Assembly: GCA_963556195.1 (NCBI GenBank)
Contig: CAUVYP010000587.1
Coordinates: forward strand, 1 to 64,000
Direction of reading: 5' to 3'
DNA length: 64,000 nt
Source: Sepiola atlantica
Lineage: Eukaryota; Mollusca; Cephalopoda; Sepiida; Sepiolidae
Shown here: in pieces, positions 8,501-22,069 of the stretch
Layout: each line of letters starts with the position of its first letter
How positions within the stretch are numbered: the first letter of the stretch is position 1
Translations under genes and position numbers: made by a program
Notes under the pieces: generated by a model
Database searches by the model: none
Told to the model about the DNA's origin: nothing
The model's input: only the letters and a program-made list of their open reading frames with translations

Positions 8501-11500
8501 GATTTAAAGTTGATATCGCTTTTGTTTATAACTTCACCATTCTTTTGAATTGTGCAACGAAACTTTGCAGAGATAAGCGGAGTCACATGCACTACTGAAG
8601 TACCAAGTTTCAGAAGTGCAGCTCTTTTACTGCCGGAGATATGTCGATACAAACTGAATACGCAAAACATCAACAAAATTTAGCGCGTTTTAAAGTGGAT
8701 ATCGCTTTTGTTTATAACTTCCACATTTATTCGAATTGTGCAACGAAACTTTGCAGACAGTCGCGGATAGGCCTTTTCTACTGAAGTACCAAGTTTCAGA
8801 AGTGCAGCTCTTGTACTGCCGGAGATATGTCGATACAAACTGAATACGCAAAACATCAACAAAATTTAGCGCGTTTTAAAGTTGATATCGCTTTTGTTTA
8901 TAACTTCCACATTTATTCGAATTGTGCAACGAAACTTTGCACAGATTAGCGGAGTCACATTTTCTACTGAAGTACCAAGTTTCAGAAGTGCAGCTCTTGT
9001 ACTGCCGTAGATATGTCGATACAAACTGAATACGCAAACTATCAACAAAATTTAGTGCGATTTAAAGTTAGTATCGCTTTTGTTTATAACTTCACCATTC
9101 TTTAGAATTGTGCAACGAAACTTTGCAGAGATAAGCGGAGTCACATGCTCTACTGAAGTACCAAGTTTCAGAAGTGCAGCTCTTTTACTGCCGGAGATAT
9201 GTCGATACAAACTGAATACGCAAAACATCAACACAATTTAGCGCGTTTTAAAGTTGATATCGCTTTTGTTTATAACTTCCACATTTATTCGAATTGTGCA
9301 ACGAAACTTTGCACAGATTAGCGGAGTCACATTTTCTACTGAAGTACCAAGTTTCAGAAGTGCAGCTCTTGTACTGCCGGAGATATGTCGATACAAACTA
9401 AATACGCAAAACATCAACAAAATTTAGCGCGTTTTAAAGTTGATATCGCTTTTGTTTATAACTTCCACATTTATTCGAATTGTGCAACGAAACTTTGCGC
9501 AGATTAGCGGAGTCACATTTTCTACTGAAGTACCAAGTTTCAGAAGTGCAGCTCTTGTACTGCCGGAGATATGTCGATACAAACTGAATACGCAAAACAT
9601 CAACAAAATTTAGCGCGTTTTAAAGTTGATATCGCTTTTGTTTATAACTTCCACATTTATTCGAATTGTGCAACGAAACTTTGCACAGATTAGCGGAGTC
9701 ACATTTTCTACTGAAGTACCAAGTTTCAGAAGTGCAGCTCTTGTACTGCCGGAGATATGTCGATACAAACTGAATACGCAAAACATCAACAAAATTTAGC
9801 GCGTTTTAAAGTTGATATCGCTTTTGTTTATAACTTCCACATTTATTCGAATTGTGCAACGAAACTTTGCACAGATTAGCGGAGTCACATGTACTACTGA
9901 AGTACCAAGTTTCAGAAGTGCAGCTCTTGTACTGCCGGAGATATGTCGATACAAACTGAATACGCAAAACATCAACAAAATTTAGCGCGTTTTAAAGTGG
10001 ATATCGCTTTTGTTTATAACTTCCACATTTATTCGAATTGTGCAACGAAACTTTGCAGACCGTCGCGGAGACACACGTTCTACTGAAGTACCAAGTTTCA
10101 GAAGTGCAGCTCTTGTACTTCCGGAGATATGTCGATACAAACTGAATACGCAAAACATCAACTAAATTTAGCGCGTTTTAAAGTTGATATCGCTTTTGTT
10201 TATAACTTCCACATTTATTCGAATTGTGCAACGAAACTTTGCACAGATTAGCGAAGTCACATTTTCTACTGAAGTACCAAGTTTCAGAAGTGCAGCTCTT
10301 TTACTGCCGGAGATATGTCGATACAAACTGAATACGCAAAACATCAACAAAATTTAGCGCGTTTTAAAGTTGATATCGCTTTTGTTTATAACTTCCACAT
10401 TTATTCGAATTGTGCAACGAAACTTTGCACAGATTAGCGGAGTCACATGTTCTACTGAAGTACCAAGTTTCAGAAGTGCAGCTCTTGTACTGCCGGAGAT
10501 ATGTCGATACAAACTGAATACGCAAAACATCAACAAAATTTAGCGCGTTTTAAAGTTGATATCGCTTTTGTTTATAACTTCCACATTTATTCGAATTGTG
10601 CAACGAAACTTTGCAGACAGTCGCGGATAGGCCTTTTCTACTGAAGTACCAAGTTTCAGAAGTGCAGCTCTTGTACTGCCGGAGATATGTCGATACAAAC
10701 TGAATACGCAAAACATCAACAAAATTTAGCGCGTTTTAAAGTTGATATCGCTTTTGTTTATAACTTCCACATTTATTCGAATTGTGCAACGAAACTTTGC
10801 ACAGATTAGCGGAGTCACATTTTCTACTGAAGTACCAAGTTTCAGAAGTGCAGCTCTTGTACTGCCGTAGATATGTCGATACAAACTGAATACGCAAACT
10901 ATCAACAAAATTTAGTGCGATTTAAAGTTAGTATCGCTTTTGTTTATAACTTCACCATTCTTTAGAATTGTGCAACGAAACTTTGCAGAGATAAGCGGAG
11001 TCACATGCTCTACTGAAGTACCAAGTTTCAGAAGTGCAGCTCTTTTACTGCCGGAGATATGTCGATACAAACTGAATACGCAAAACATCAACAAAATTTA
11101 GCGCGTTTTAAAGTTGATATCGCTTTTGTTTATAACTTCCACATTTATTCGAATTGTGCAACGAAACTTTGCACAGATTAGCGGAGTCACATTTGCTACT
11201 GAAGTACCAAGTTTCAGAAGTGCAGCTCTTGTACTGCCGGAGATATGTCGATACAAACTGAATACGCAAAACATCAACAAAATTTAGCGCGTTTTAAAGT
11301 TGATATCGCTTTTGTTTATAACTTCCACATTTATTCGAATTGTGCAACGAAACTTTGCACAGATTAGCGGAGTCACATTTTCTACTGAAGTACCAAGTTT
11401 CAGAAGTGCAGCTCTTGTACTGCCGGAGATATGTCGATACAAACTGAATACGCAAACTATCAACAAAATTTAGTGCGATTTAAAGTTGATATCGCTTTTG

Positions 11501-11655
11501 TTTATAACTTCACCATTCTATTGAATTGTGCAACGAAACTTTGCAGAGATAAGCGGAGTCACATGCTCTACTGAAGTACCAAGTTTCAGAAGTGCAGCTC
11601 TTGTACTGCCGGAGATATGTCGATACAAACTGAATACGCAAAACATCAACAAAAT
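5518..11655. repeat. Mosaic of 3- to 10-monomer higher-order units
   Basis: The order is A* V K (5518), A* H A A W R (6076), A* H A A E K (7192), A* V K (8308), A* H A A A W R A E K (8866), A* H N (10726) and A* H K A (11284). The paired A* V K then A* H A A (A) W R arrangement occurs at 5518 and 8308 and again at 62382. Shared marks are ttgcgcag in the second A after H, and aacacaatt at the end of H. Confidence 0.85.
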
Positions 11656-12027
11656 TTAGCGCGTTTTAAAGTGGATATCGCTTTTGTTTATAACTTCCAC
11701 ATTTATTCGAATTGTGCAACGAAACTTTGCAGACAGTCGCGGATAGGCCTTTTCTACTGAAGTACCAAGTTTCAGAAGTGCAGCTCTTTTACTGCCGGAG
11801 ATATGTCGATACAAACTGAATACGCAAAACATCAACAAAATTTAGCGCGTTTTAAAGTTGATATCGCTTTTGTTTATAACTTCCACATTTATTCGAATTG
11901 TGCCACGAAACTTTGCACAGATTAGCGGAGTCACATTTTCTACTGAAGTACCAAGTTTCAGAAGTGCAGCTCGTGTACTGCCGGAGATATGTCGATACAA
12001 ACTGAATACGCAAAACATCAACAAAAT

Positions 12028-14816
12028 TTAGCGCGTTTTAAAGTTGATATCGCTGTTGTTTATAACTTCCACATTTATTCGAATTGTGCCACGAAACTTT
12101 GCACAGATTAGCGGAGTCACATTTTCTACTGAAGTACCAAGTTTCAGAAGTGCAGCTCTTGTACTGCCGGAGATATGTCGATACAAACTGAATACGCAAA
12201 CTATCAACAAAATTTAGTGCGATTTAAAGTTGATATCGCTTTTGTTTATAACTTCACTATTCTTTTGAATTGTGCAACGAAACTTTGCAGAGATAAGCGG
12301 AGTCACATGCACTACTGAAGTACCAAGTTTCAGAAGTGCAGCTCTTTTACTGCCGGAGATATGTCGATACAAACTGAATACGCAAAACATCAACAAAATT
12401 TAGCACGTTTTAAAGTGGATATCGCTTTTGTTTATAACTTCCACATTTATTCGAATTGTGCAACGAAACATTGCAGACAGTCGCGGATAGGCCTTTTTAC
12501 TGAAGTACCAAGTTTCAGAAGTGCAGCTCTTGTACTGCCGGAGATATGTCGATACAAACTGAATACGCAAAACATCAACAAAATTTAGCGCGTTTTAAAG
12601 TTGATATCGCTTTTGTTTATAACTTCCACATTTATTCGAATTGTGCAACGAAACTTTGCACAGATAAGCGGAGTCACATTTTCTACTGAAGTACCAAGTT
12701 TCAGAAGTGCAGCTCTTGTACTGCCGTAGATATGTCGATACAAACTGAATATGCAAACTATCAACAAAATTTAGTGCGATTTAAAGTTAGTATCGCTTTT
12801 GTTTATAACTTCCACATTCGTTAGAATTGTGCAACGAAACTTTGCAGAGATAAGCGGAGTAACATGCTCTACTGAAGTACCAAGTTTCAGAAGTGCAGCT
12901 CTTTTACTGCCGGAGATATGTCGATACAAACTGAATACGCAAAACATCAACAAAATTTAGCGCGTTTTAAAGTTGATATCGCTTTTGTTTATAACTTCCA
13001 CATTTATTCGAATTGTGCAACGAAACTTTGCACAGATTAGCGGAGTCACATTTTCTACTGAAGTACCAAGTTTCAGAAGTGCAGCTCTTGTACTGCCGGA
13101 GATATGTCGATACAAACTGAATACGCAAAACATCAACAAAATTTAGCGCGTTTTAAAGTTGATATCGCTTTTGTTTATAACTTCCACATTTATTCGAATT
13201 GTGCAACGAAACTTTGCACAGATTAGCGGAGTCACATTTTCTACTGAAGTACCAAGTTTCAGAAGTGCAGCTCTTGTACTGCCGGAGATATGTCGATACA
13301 AACTGAATACGCAAAACATCAACAAAATTTAGCGCGTTTTAAAGTTGATATCGCTTTTGTTTATAACTTCCACATTTATTCGAATTGTGCAACGAAACTT
13401 TGCACAGATTAGCGGAGTCACATTTTCTACTGAAGTACCAAGTTTCAGAAGTGCAGCTCTTGTACTGCCGGAGATATGTCGATACAAACTGAATACGCAA
13501 AACATCAACAAAATTTAGCGCGTTTTAAAGTTGATATCGCTTTTGTTTATAACTTCCACATTTATTCGAATTGTGCAACGAAACTTTGCACAGATTAGCG
13601 GAGTCACATTTTCTACTGAAGTACCAAGTTTCAGAAGTGCAGCTCTTGTACTGCCGGAGATATGTCGATACAAACTGAATACGCAAAACATCAACAAAAT
13701 TTAGCGCGTTTTAAAGTTGATATCGCTTTTGTTTATAACTTCCACATTTATTCGAATTGTGCAACGAAACTTTGCACAGATTAGCGGAGTCACATTTTCT
13801 ACTGAAGTACCAAGTTTCAGAAGTGCAGCTCTTGTACTGCCGGAGATATGTCGATACAAACTGAATACGCAAAACATCAACAAAATTTAGCGCGTTTTAA
13901 AGTTGATATCGCTTTTGTTTATAACTTCCACATTTATTCGAATTGTGCAACGAAACTTTGCACAGATTAGCAAAGTCACATTTTCTACTGAAGTACCAAG
14001 TTTCAGAAGTGCAGCTCTTGTACTGCCGGAGATATGTCGATACAAACTGAATACGCAAAACATCAACAAAATTTAGCGCGTTTTAAAGTTGATATCGCTT
14101 TTGTTTATAACTTCCACATTTATTCGAATTGTGCAACGAAACTTTGCACAGATTAGCGGAGTCACATTTTCTACTGAAGTACCAAGTTTCAGAAGTGCAG
14201 CTTTTGTACTGCCGGAGATATGTCGATACAAACTGAATACGCAAAACATCAACAAAATTTAGCGCGTTTTAAAGTTGATATCGCTTTTGTTTATAACTTC
14301 CACATTTATTCGAATTATGCAACGAAACTTTGCACAGATTAGCGGAGTCACATTTTCTACTGAAGTACCAAGTTTCAGAAGTGCAGCTCTTGTACTGCCG
14401 GAGATATGTCGATACAAACTGAATACGCAAACTATCAACAAAATTTAGTGCGATTTAAAGTTGATATCGCTTTTGTTTATAACTTCACCATTCTATTGAA
14501 TTGTGCAACGAAACTTTGCAGAGATAAGCGGAGTCACATGCTCTACTGAAGTACCAAGTTTCAGAAGTGCAGCTCTTGTACTGCCGGAGATATGTCGATA
14601 CAAACTGAATACGCAAAACATCAACAAAATTTAGCGCGTTTTAAAGTGGATATCGCTTTTGTTTATAACTTCCACATTTATTCGAATTGTGCAACGAAAC
14701 ATTGCAGACCGTCGCGGAGACACACGTTCTACTGAAGTACCACGTTTCAGAAGTGCAGCTCTTGTACTGCCGGAGATATGTCGATACAAACTGAATACGC
14801 AAAACATCAACAAAAT
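12028..14816. repeat. 3347-bp-offset duplication, left copy
   Basis: Fifteen monomers here match those at 15375-18163 in order and in private variants: gctgttgtt near 12053, a 1-bp deletion in the K unit, atgcaaac near 12751, cattcgttag near 12827, gtaacatgc near 12860 and accacgttt near 14740. The clearest difference seen is agcaaagtc near 13971 where the other copy has agcggagtc. This is a recent segmental duplication of the array. Confidence 0.92.
12400..12584. repeat. 185-bp K monomer with 1-bp deletion (copy 1)
   Basis: The end of the block reads gcctttttactg where other K units have gccttttctactg, so one base is missing near 12495. The unit also has the private change tagcacg at its start and gaaacattg before the block. 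The same three marks occur at 15747-15931, so the deletion predates the duplication. Confidence 0.92.
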
Positions 14817-15002
14817 TTAGCGCGTTTTAAAGTGGATATCGCTTTTGTTTATAACTTCCACATTTATTCGAATTGTGCAACGACCCTTTGCAGACAGTCG
14901 CGGATAGGCCTTTTCTACTGAAGTACCAAGTTTCAGAAGTGCAGCTCTTGTACTGCCGGAGATATGTCGATACAAACTGAATACGCAAAACATCAACAAA
15001 AT
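14817..15002. repeat. K monomer with altered dyad spacer
   Basis: This is a K-type unit in which gcaacgaaactttg is changed to gcaacgaccctttg (near 14880-14890), two adjacent substitutions. I saw this change in no other unit. It marks the point where the 3347-bp duplication ends on the left copy. Confidence 0.8.
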
Positions 15003-15374
15003 TTAGCGCGTTTTAAAGTTGATATCGCTTTTGTTTATAACTTCCACATTTATTCGAATTGTGCAACGAAACTTTGCACAGATTAGCGGAGTCACATTTT
15101 CTACTGAAGTACCAAGTTTCAGAAGTGCAGCTCTTTTACTGCCGGAGATATGTCGATACAAACTGAATACGCAAAACATCAACAAAATTTAGCGCGTTTT
15201 AAAGTTGATATCGCTTTTGTTTATAACTTCCACATTTATTCGAATTGTGCAACGAAACTTTGCACAGATTAGCGGAGTCACATTTTCTACTGAAGTACCA
15301 AGTTTCAGAAGTGCAGCTCGTGTACTGCCGGAGATATGTCGATACAAACTGAATACGCAAAACATCAACAAAAT

Positions 15375-18163
15375 TTAGCGCGTTTTAAAGTTGATATCGC
15401 TGTTGTTTATAACTTCCACATTTATTCGAATTGTGCCACGAAACTTTGCACAGATTAGCGGAGTCACATTTTCTACTGAAGTACCAAGTTTCAGAAGTGC
15501 AGCTCTTGTACTGCCGGAGATATGTCGATACAAACTGAATACGCAAACTATCAACAAAATTTAGTGCGATTTAAAGTTGATATCGCTTTTGTTTATAACT
15601 TCACTATTCTTTTGAATTGTGCAACGAAACTTTGCAGAGATAAGCGGAGTCACATGCACTACTGAAGTACCAAGTTTCAGAAGTGCAGCTCTTTTACTGC
15701 CGGAGATATGTCGATACAAACTGAATACGCAAAACATCAACAAAATTTAGCACGTTTTAAAGTGGATATCGCTTTTGTTTATAACTTCCACATTTATTCG
15801 AATTGTGCAACGAAACATTGCAGACAGTCGCGGATAGGCCTTTTTACTGAAGTACCAAGTTTCAGAAGTGCAGCTCTTGTACTGCCGGAGATATGTCGAT
15901 ACAAACTGAATACGCAAAACATCAACAAAATTTAGCGCGTTTTAAAGTTGATATCGCTTTTGTTTATAACTTCCACATTTATTCGAATTGTGCAACGAAA
16001 CTTTGCACAGATAAGCGGAGTCACATTTTCTACTGAAGTACCAAGTTTCAGAAGTGCAGCTCTTGTACTGCCGTAGATATGTCGATACAAACTGAATATG
16101 CAAACTATCAACAAAATTTAGTGCGATTTAAAGTTAGTATCGCTTTTGTTTATAACTTCCACATTCGTTAGAATTGTGCAACGAAACTTTGCAGAGATAA
16201 GCGGAGTAACATGCTCTACTGAAGTACCAAGTTTCAGAAGTGCAGCTCTTTTACTGCCGGAGATATGTCGATACAAACTGAATACGCAAAACATCAACAA
16301 AATTTAGCGCGTTTTAAAGTTGATATCGCTTTTGTTTATAACTTCCACATTTATTCGAATTGTGCAACGAAACTTTGCACAGATTAGCGGAGTCACATTT
16401 TCTACTGAAGTACCAAGTTTCAGAAGTGCAGCTCTTGTACTGCCGGAGATATGTCGATACAAACTGAATACGCAAAACATCAACAAAATTTAGCGCGTTT
16501 TAAAGTTGATATCGCTTTTGTTTATAACTTCCACATTTATTCGAATTGTGCAACGAAACTTTGCACAGATTAGCGGAGTCACATTTTCTACTGAAGTACC
16601 AAGTTTCAGAAGTGCAGCTCTTGTACTGCCGGAGATATGTCGATACAAACTGAATACGCAAAACATCAACAAAATTTAGCGCGTTTTAAAGTTGATATCG
16701 CTTTTGTTTATAACTTCCACATTTATTCGAATTGTGCAACGAAACTTTGCACAGATTAGCGGAGTCACATTTTCTACTGAAGTACCAAGTTTCAGAAGTG
16801 CAGCTCTTGTACTGCCGGAGATATGTCGATACAAACTGAATACGCAAAACATCAACAAAATTTAGCGCGTTTTAAAGTTGATATCGCTTTTGTTTATAAC
16901 TTCCACATTTATTCGAATTGTGCAACGAAACTTTGCACAGATTAGCGGAGTCACATTTTCTACTGAAGTACCAAGTTTCAGAAGTGCAGCTCTTGTACTG
17001 CCGGAGATATGTCGATACAAACTGAATACGCAAAACATCAACAAAATTTAGCGCGTTTTAAAGTTGATATCGCTTTTGTTTATAACTTCCACATTTATTC
17101 GAATTGTGCAACGAAACTTTGCACAGATTAGCGGAGTCACATTTTCTACTGAAGTACCAAGTTTCAGAAGTGCAGCTCTTGTACTGCCGGAGATATGTCG
17201 ATACAAACTGAATACGCAAAACATCAACAAAATTTAGCGCGTTTTAAAGTTGATATCGCTTTTGTTTATAACTTCCACATTTATTCGAATTGTGCAACGA
17301 AACTTTGCACAGATTAGCGGAGTCACATTTTCTACTGAAGTACCAAGTTTCAGAAGTGCAGCTCTTGTACTGCCGGAGATATGTCGATACAAACTGAATA
17401 CGCAAAACATCAACAAAATTTAGCGCGTTTTAAAGTTGATATCGCTTTTGTTTATAACTTCCACATTTATTCGAATTGTGCAACGAAACTTTGCACAGAT
17501 TAGCGGAGTCACATTTTCTACTGAAGTACCAAGTTTCAGAAGTGCAGCTTTTGTACTGCCGGAGATATGTCGATACAAACTGAATACGCAAAACATCAAC
17601 AAAATTTAGCGCGTTTTAAAGTTGATATCGCTTTTGTTTATAACTTCCACATTTATTCGAATTATGCAACGAAACTTTGCACAGATTAGCGGAGTCACAT
17701 TTTCTACTGAAGTACCAAGTTTCAGAAGTGCAGCTCTTGTACTGCCGGAGATATGTCGATACAAACTGAATACGCAAACTATCAACAAAATTTAGTGCGA
17801 TTTAAAGTTGATATCGCTTTTGTTTATAACTTCACCATTCTATTGAATTGTGCAACGAAACTTTGCAGAGATAAGCGGAGTCACATGCTCTACTGAAGTA
17901 CCAAGTTTCAGAAGTGCAGCTCTTGTACTGCCGGAGATATGTCGATACAAACTGAATACGCAAAACATCAACAAAATTTAGCGCGTTTTAAAGTGGATAT
18001 CGCTTTTGTTTATAACTTCCACATTTATTCGAATTGTGCAACGAAACATTGCAGACCGTCGCGGAGACACACGTTCTACTGAAGTACCACGTTTCAGAAG
18101 TGCAGCTCTTGTACTGCCGGAGATATGTCGATACAAACTGAATACGCAAAACATCAACTAAAT
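15375..18163. repeat. 3347-bp-offset duplication, right copy
   Basis: This is the second copy of 12028-14816, with the same private variants at an offset of 3347 bp (18 monomers less one base). The match stops near 18155, where this copy has caactaaat before an N unit while the left copy has caacaaaat before a K unit. That places the right exchange point at about the R/next-monomer boundary. Confidence 0.92.
15747..15931. repeat. 185-bp K monomer with 1-bp deletion (copy 2)
   Basis: This unit carries the same one-base loss and the same companion marks (tagcacg, gaaacattg) as the unit at 12400. It is the duplicated counterpart and supports copying of a multi-kilobase segment rather than independent error. 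Confidence 0.92.
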
Positions 18164-19465
18164 TTAGCGCGTTTTAAAGTTGATATCGCTTTTGTTTATA
18201 ACTTCCACATTTATTCGAATTGTGCAACGAAACTTTGCACAGATTAGCGGAGTCACATTTGCTACTGAAGTACCAAGTTTCAGAAGTGCAGCTCTTGTAC
18301 TGCCGGAGATATGTCGATACAAACTGAATACGCAAAACATCAACAAAATTTAGCGCGTTTTAAAGTTGATATCGCTTTTGTTTATAACTTCCACATTTAT
18401 TCGAATTGTGCAACGAAACTTTGCACAGATTAGCGGAGTCACATTTTCTACTGAAGTACCAAGTTTCAGAAGTGCAGCCTTTGTACTGCCGGAGATATGT
18501 CGATACAAACTGAATACGCAAAACATCAACAAAATTTAGCGCGTTTTAAAGTTGATATCGCTTTTGTTTATAACTTCCACATTTATTCGAATTGTGCAAC
18601 GAAACTTTGCACAGATTAGCGGAGTCACATTTTCTACTGAAGTACCAAGTTTCAGAAGTGCAGCTTTTGTACTGCCGGAGATATGTCGATACAAACTGAA
18701 TACGCAAAACATCAACAAAATTTAGCGCGTTTTAAAGTTGATATCGCTTTTGTTTATAACTTCCACATTTATTCGAATTGTGCAACGAAACTTTGCACAG
18801 ATTAGCGGAGTCACATTTTCTACTGAAGTACCAAGTTTCAGAAGTGCAGCTCTTGTACTGCCGGAGATATGTCGATACAAACTGAATACGCAAACTATCA
18901 ACAAAATTTAGTGCGATTTAAAGTTGATATCGCTTTTGTTTATAACTTCACCATTCTATTGAATTGTGCAACGAAACTTTGCAGAGATTAGCGGAGTCAC
19001 ATGCTCTACTGAAGTACCAAGTTTCAGAAGTGCAGCTCTTGTACTGCCGGAGATATGTCGATACAAACTGAATACGCAAAACATCAACAAAATTTAGCGC
19101 GTTTTAAAGTGGATATCGCTTTTGTTTATAACTTCCACATTTATTCGAATTGTGCAACGAAACTTTGCAGACAGTCGCGGATAGGCCTTTTCTACTGAAG
19201 TACCAAGTTTCAGAAGTGCAGCTCTTTTACTGCCGGAGATATGTCGATACAAACTGAATACGCAAAACATCAACAAAATTTAGCGCGTTTTAAAGTTGAT
19301 ATCGCTTTTGTTTATAACTTCCACATTTATTCGAATTGTGCAACGAAACTTTGCACAGATTAGCGGAGTCACATTTTCTACTGAAGTACCAAGTTTCAGA
19401 AGTGCAGCTCGTGTACTGCCGGAGATATGTCGATACAAACTGAATACGCAAAACATCAACAAAAT
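17978..19465. repeat. 8-monomer cassette R N A A A* H K A, first instance
   Basis: This 1488-bp set recurs at 24674, 28766 and 30998 with the same internal marks: caactaaat at the end of R, acatttgct in N, cagcctttg in the first A, cagctttt in the second, caccattctattg in H and cttttact in K. It is the most widely copied multi-monomer cassette in the middle of the window. Confidence 0.85.
18908..19093. repeat. Chimeric H monomer with A-like block centre
   Basis: The left half is H-like (caccattctattg) and the block begins gagattagcgg, combining the H first base with the A base at block position 6, and then ends atgct as in H. It is either a point change or a short conversion tract from an A unit. 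Confidence 0.7.
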
Positions 19466-19651
19466 TTAGCGCGTTTTAAAGTTGATATCGCTTTTGTTTA
19501 TAACTTCCACATTTATTCGAATTGTGCCACGAAACTTTGCACAGATTAGCGGAGTCACATTTTCTACTGAAGTACCAAGTTTCAGAAGTGCAGCTCTTGT
19601 ACTGCCGGAGATATGTCGATACAAACTGAATACGCAAACTATCAACAAAAT

Positions 19652-22069
19652 TTAGTGCGATTTAAAGTTGATATCGCTTTTGTTTATAACTTCACCATTC
19701 TTTTGAATTGTGCAACGAAACTTTGCAGAGATAAGCGGAGTCACATGCACTACTGAAGTACCAAGTTTCAGAAGTGCAGCTCTTTTACTGCCGGAGATAT
19801 GTCGATACAAACTGAATACGCAAAACATCAACAAAATTTAGCGCGTTTTAAAGTGGATATCGCTTTTGTTTATAACTTCCACATTTATTCGAATTGTGCA
19901 ACGAAACTTTGCAGACAGTCGCGGATAGGCCTTTTCTACTGAAGTACCAAGTTTCAGAAGTGCAGCTCTTGTACTGCCGGAGATATGTCGATACAAACTG
20001 AATACGCAAAACATCAACAAAATTTAGCGCGTTTTAAAGTTGATATCGCTTTTGTTTATAACTTCCACATTTATTCGAATTGTGCAACGAAACTTTGCAC
20101 AGATTAGCGGAGTCACATTTTCTACTGAAGTACCAAGTTTCAGAAGTGCAGCTCTTGTACTGCCGGAAATATGTCGATACAAACTGAATACGCAAAACAT
20201 CAACAAAATTTAGCGCGTTTTAAAGTTGATATCGCTTTTGTTTATAACTTCCACATTTATTCGAATTGTGCAACGAAACTTTGCACAGATTAGCGGAGTC
20301 ACATTTTCTACTGAAGTACCAAGTTTCAGAAGTGCAGCTCTTGTACTGCCGTAGATATGTCGATACAAACTGAATACGCAAACTATCAACAAAATTTAGT
20401 GCGATTTAAAGTTAGTATCGCTTTTGTTTATAACTTCCACATTCTTTAGAATTGTGCAACGAAACTTTGCAGAGATAAGCGGAGTCACATGCTCTACTGA
20501 AGTACCAAGTTTCAGAAGTGCAGCTCTTTTACTGCCGGAGATATGTCGATACAAACTGAATACGCAAAACATCAACAAAATTTAGCGCGTTTTAAAGTTG
20601 ATATCGCTTTTGTTTATAACTTCCACATTTATTCGAATTGTGCTACGAAACTTTGCACAGATTAGCGGAGTCACATTTTCTACTGAAGTACCAAGTTTCA
20701 GAAGTGCAGCTCTTGTACTGCCGGAGATATGTCGATACAAACTGAATACGCAAAACATCAACAAAATTTAGCGCGTTTTAAAGTTGATATCGCTTTTGTT
20801 TATAACTTCCACATTTATTCGAATTGTGCAACGAAACTTTGCACAGATTAGCGGAGTCACATTTTCTACTGAAGTACCAAGTTTCAGAAGTGCAGCTCTT
20901 GTACTGCCGGAGATATGTCGATACAAACTGAATACGCAAAACATCAACAAAATTTAGCGCGTTTTAAAGTTGATATCGCTTTTGTTTATAACTTCCACAT
21001 TTATTCGAATTGTGCAACGAAACTTTGCACAGATTAGCGGAGTCACATTTTCTACTGAAGTACCAAGTTTCAGAAGTGCAGCTCTTGTACTGCCGGAGAT
21101 ATGTCGATACAAACTGAATACGCAAAACATCAACAAAATTTAGCGCGTTTTAAAGTTGATATCGCTTTTGTTTATAACTTCCAAATTTATTAGAATTGTG
21201 CAACGAAACTTTGCACAGATTAGCGGAGTCACATTTTCTACTGAAGTACCAAGTTTCAGAAGTGCAGCTCTTGTACTGCCGGAGATATGTCGATACAAAC
21301 TGAATACGCAAAACATCAACAAAATTTAGCGCGTTTTAAAGTTGATATCGCTTTTGTTTATAACTTCCACATTTATTCGAATTGTGCAACGAAACTTTGC
21401 ACAGATTAGCGGAGTCACATTTTCTACTGAAGTACCAAGTTTCAGAAGTGCAGCTCTTGTACTGCCGGAGATATGTCGATACAAACTGAATACGCAAAGC
21501 ATCAACAAAATTTAGCGCGTTTTAAAGTTGATATCGCTTTTGTTTATAACTTCCACATTTATTCGAATTGTGCAACGAAACTTTGCACAGATTAGCGGAG
21601 TCACATTTTCTACTGAAGTACCAAGTTTCAGAAGTGCAGCTCTTGTACTGCCGGAGATATGTCGATACAAACTGAATACGCAAAACATCAACAAAATTTA
21701 GCGCGTTTTAAAGTTGATATCGCTTTTGTTTATAACTTCCACATTTATTCGAATTGTGCAACGAAACTTTGCACAGATTAGCGGAGTCACATTTTCTACT
21801 GAAGTACCAAGTTTCAGAAGTGCAGCTTTTGTACTGCCGGAGATATGTCGATACAAACTGAATACGCAAAACATCAACAAAATTTAGCGCGTTTTAAAGT
21901 TGATATCGCTTTTGTTTATAACTTCCACATTTATTCGAATTATGCAACGAAACTTTGCACAGATTAGCGGAGTCACATTTTCTACTGAAGTACCAAGTTT
22001 CAGAAGTGCAGCTCTTGTACTGCCGGAGATATGTCGATACAAACTGAATACGCAAACTATCAACAAAAT
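19652..22069. repeat. 13-monomer higher-order unit (2418 bp), copy 1
   Basis: The order is V K A A* H, seven A, then A*, repeated at once in 22070-24487. Shared marks are ccacattctttag in the H unit (near 20437 and 22855), cagctttt in the last A of the run and gaattatgc in the closing A*. Private differences in this copy are gtgctacg near 20641 and ccaaatttattag near 21181. Confidence 0.87.

Larger units (their letters stand above)
11656..19465. repeat. Higher-order units containing seven consecutive A monomers
   Basis: After a K A lead-in, the order is A* V K (12028), A* H then seven A (12585), A* H R K A A (14259), A* V K (15375), A* H then seven A (15932), A* H R N A A (17606) and A* H K A (18722). 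The A runs are very uniform. The last A of each run carries cagctttt and the following A* carries gaattatgc. Confidence 0.87.
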
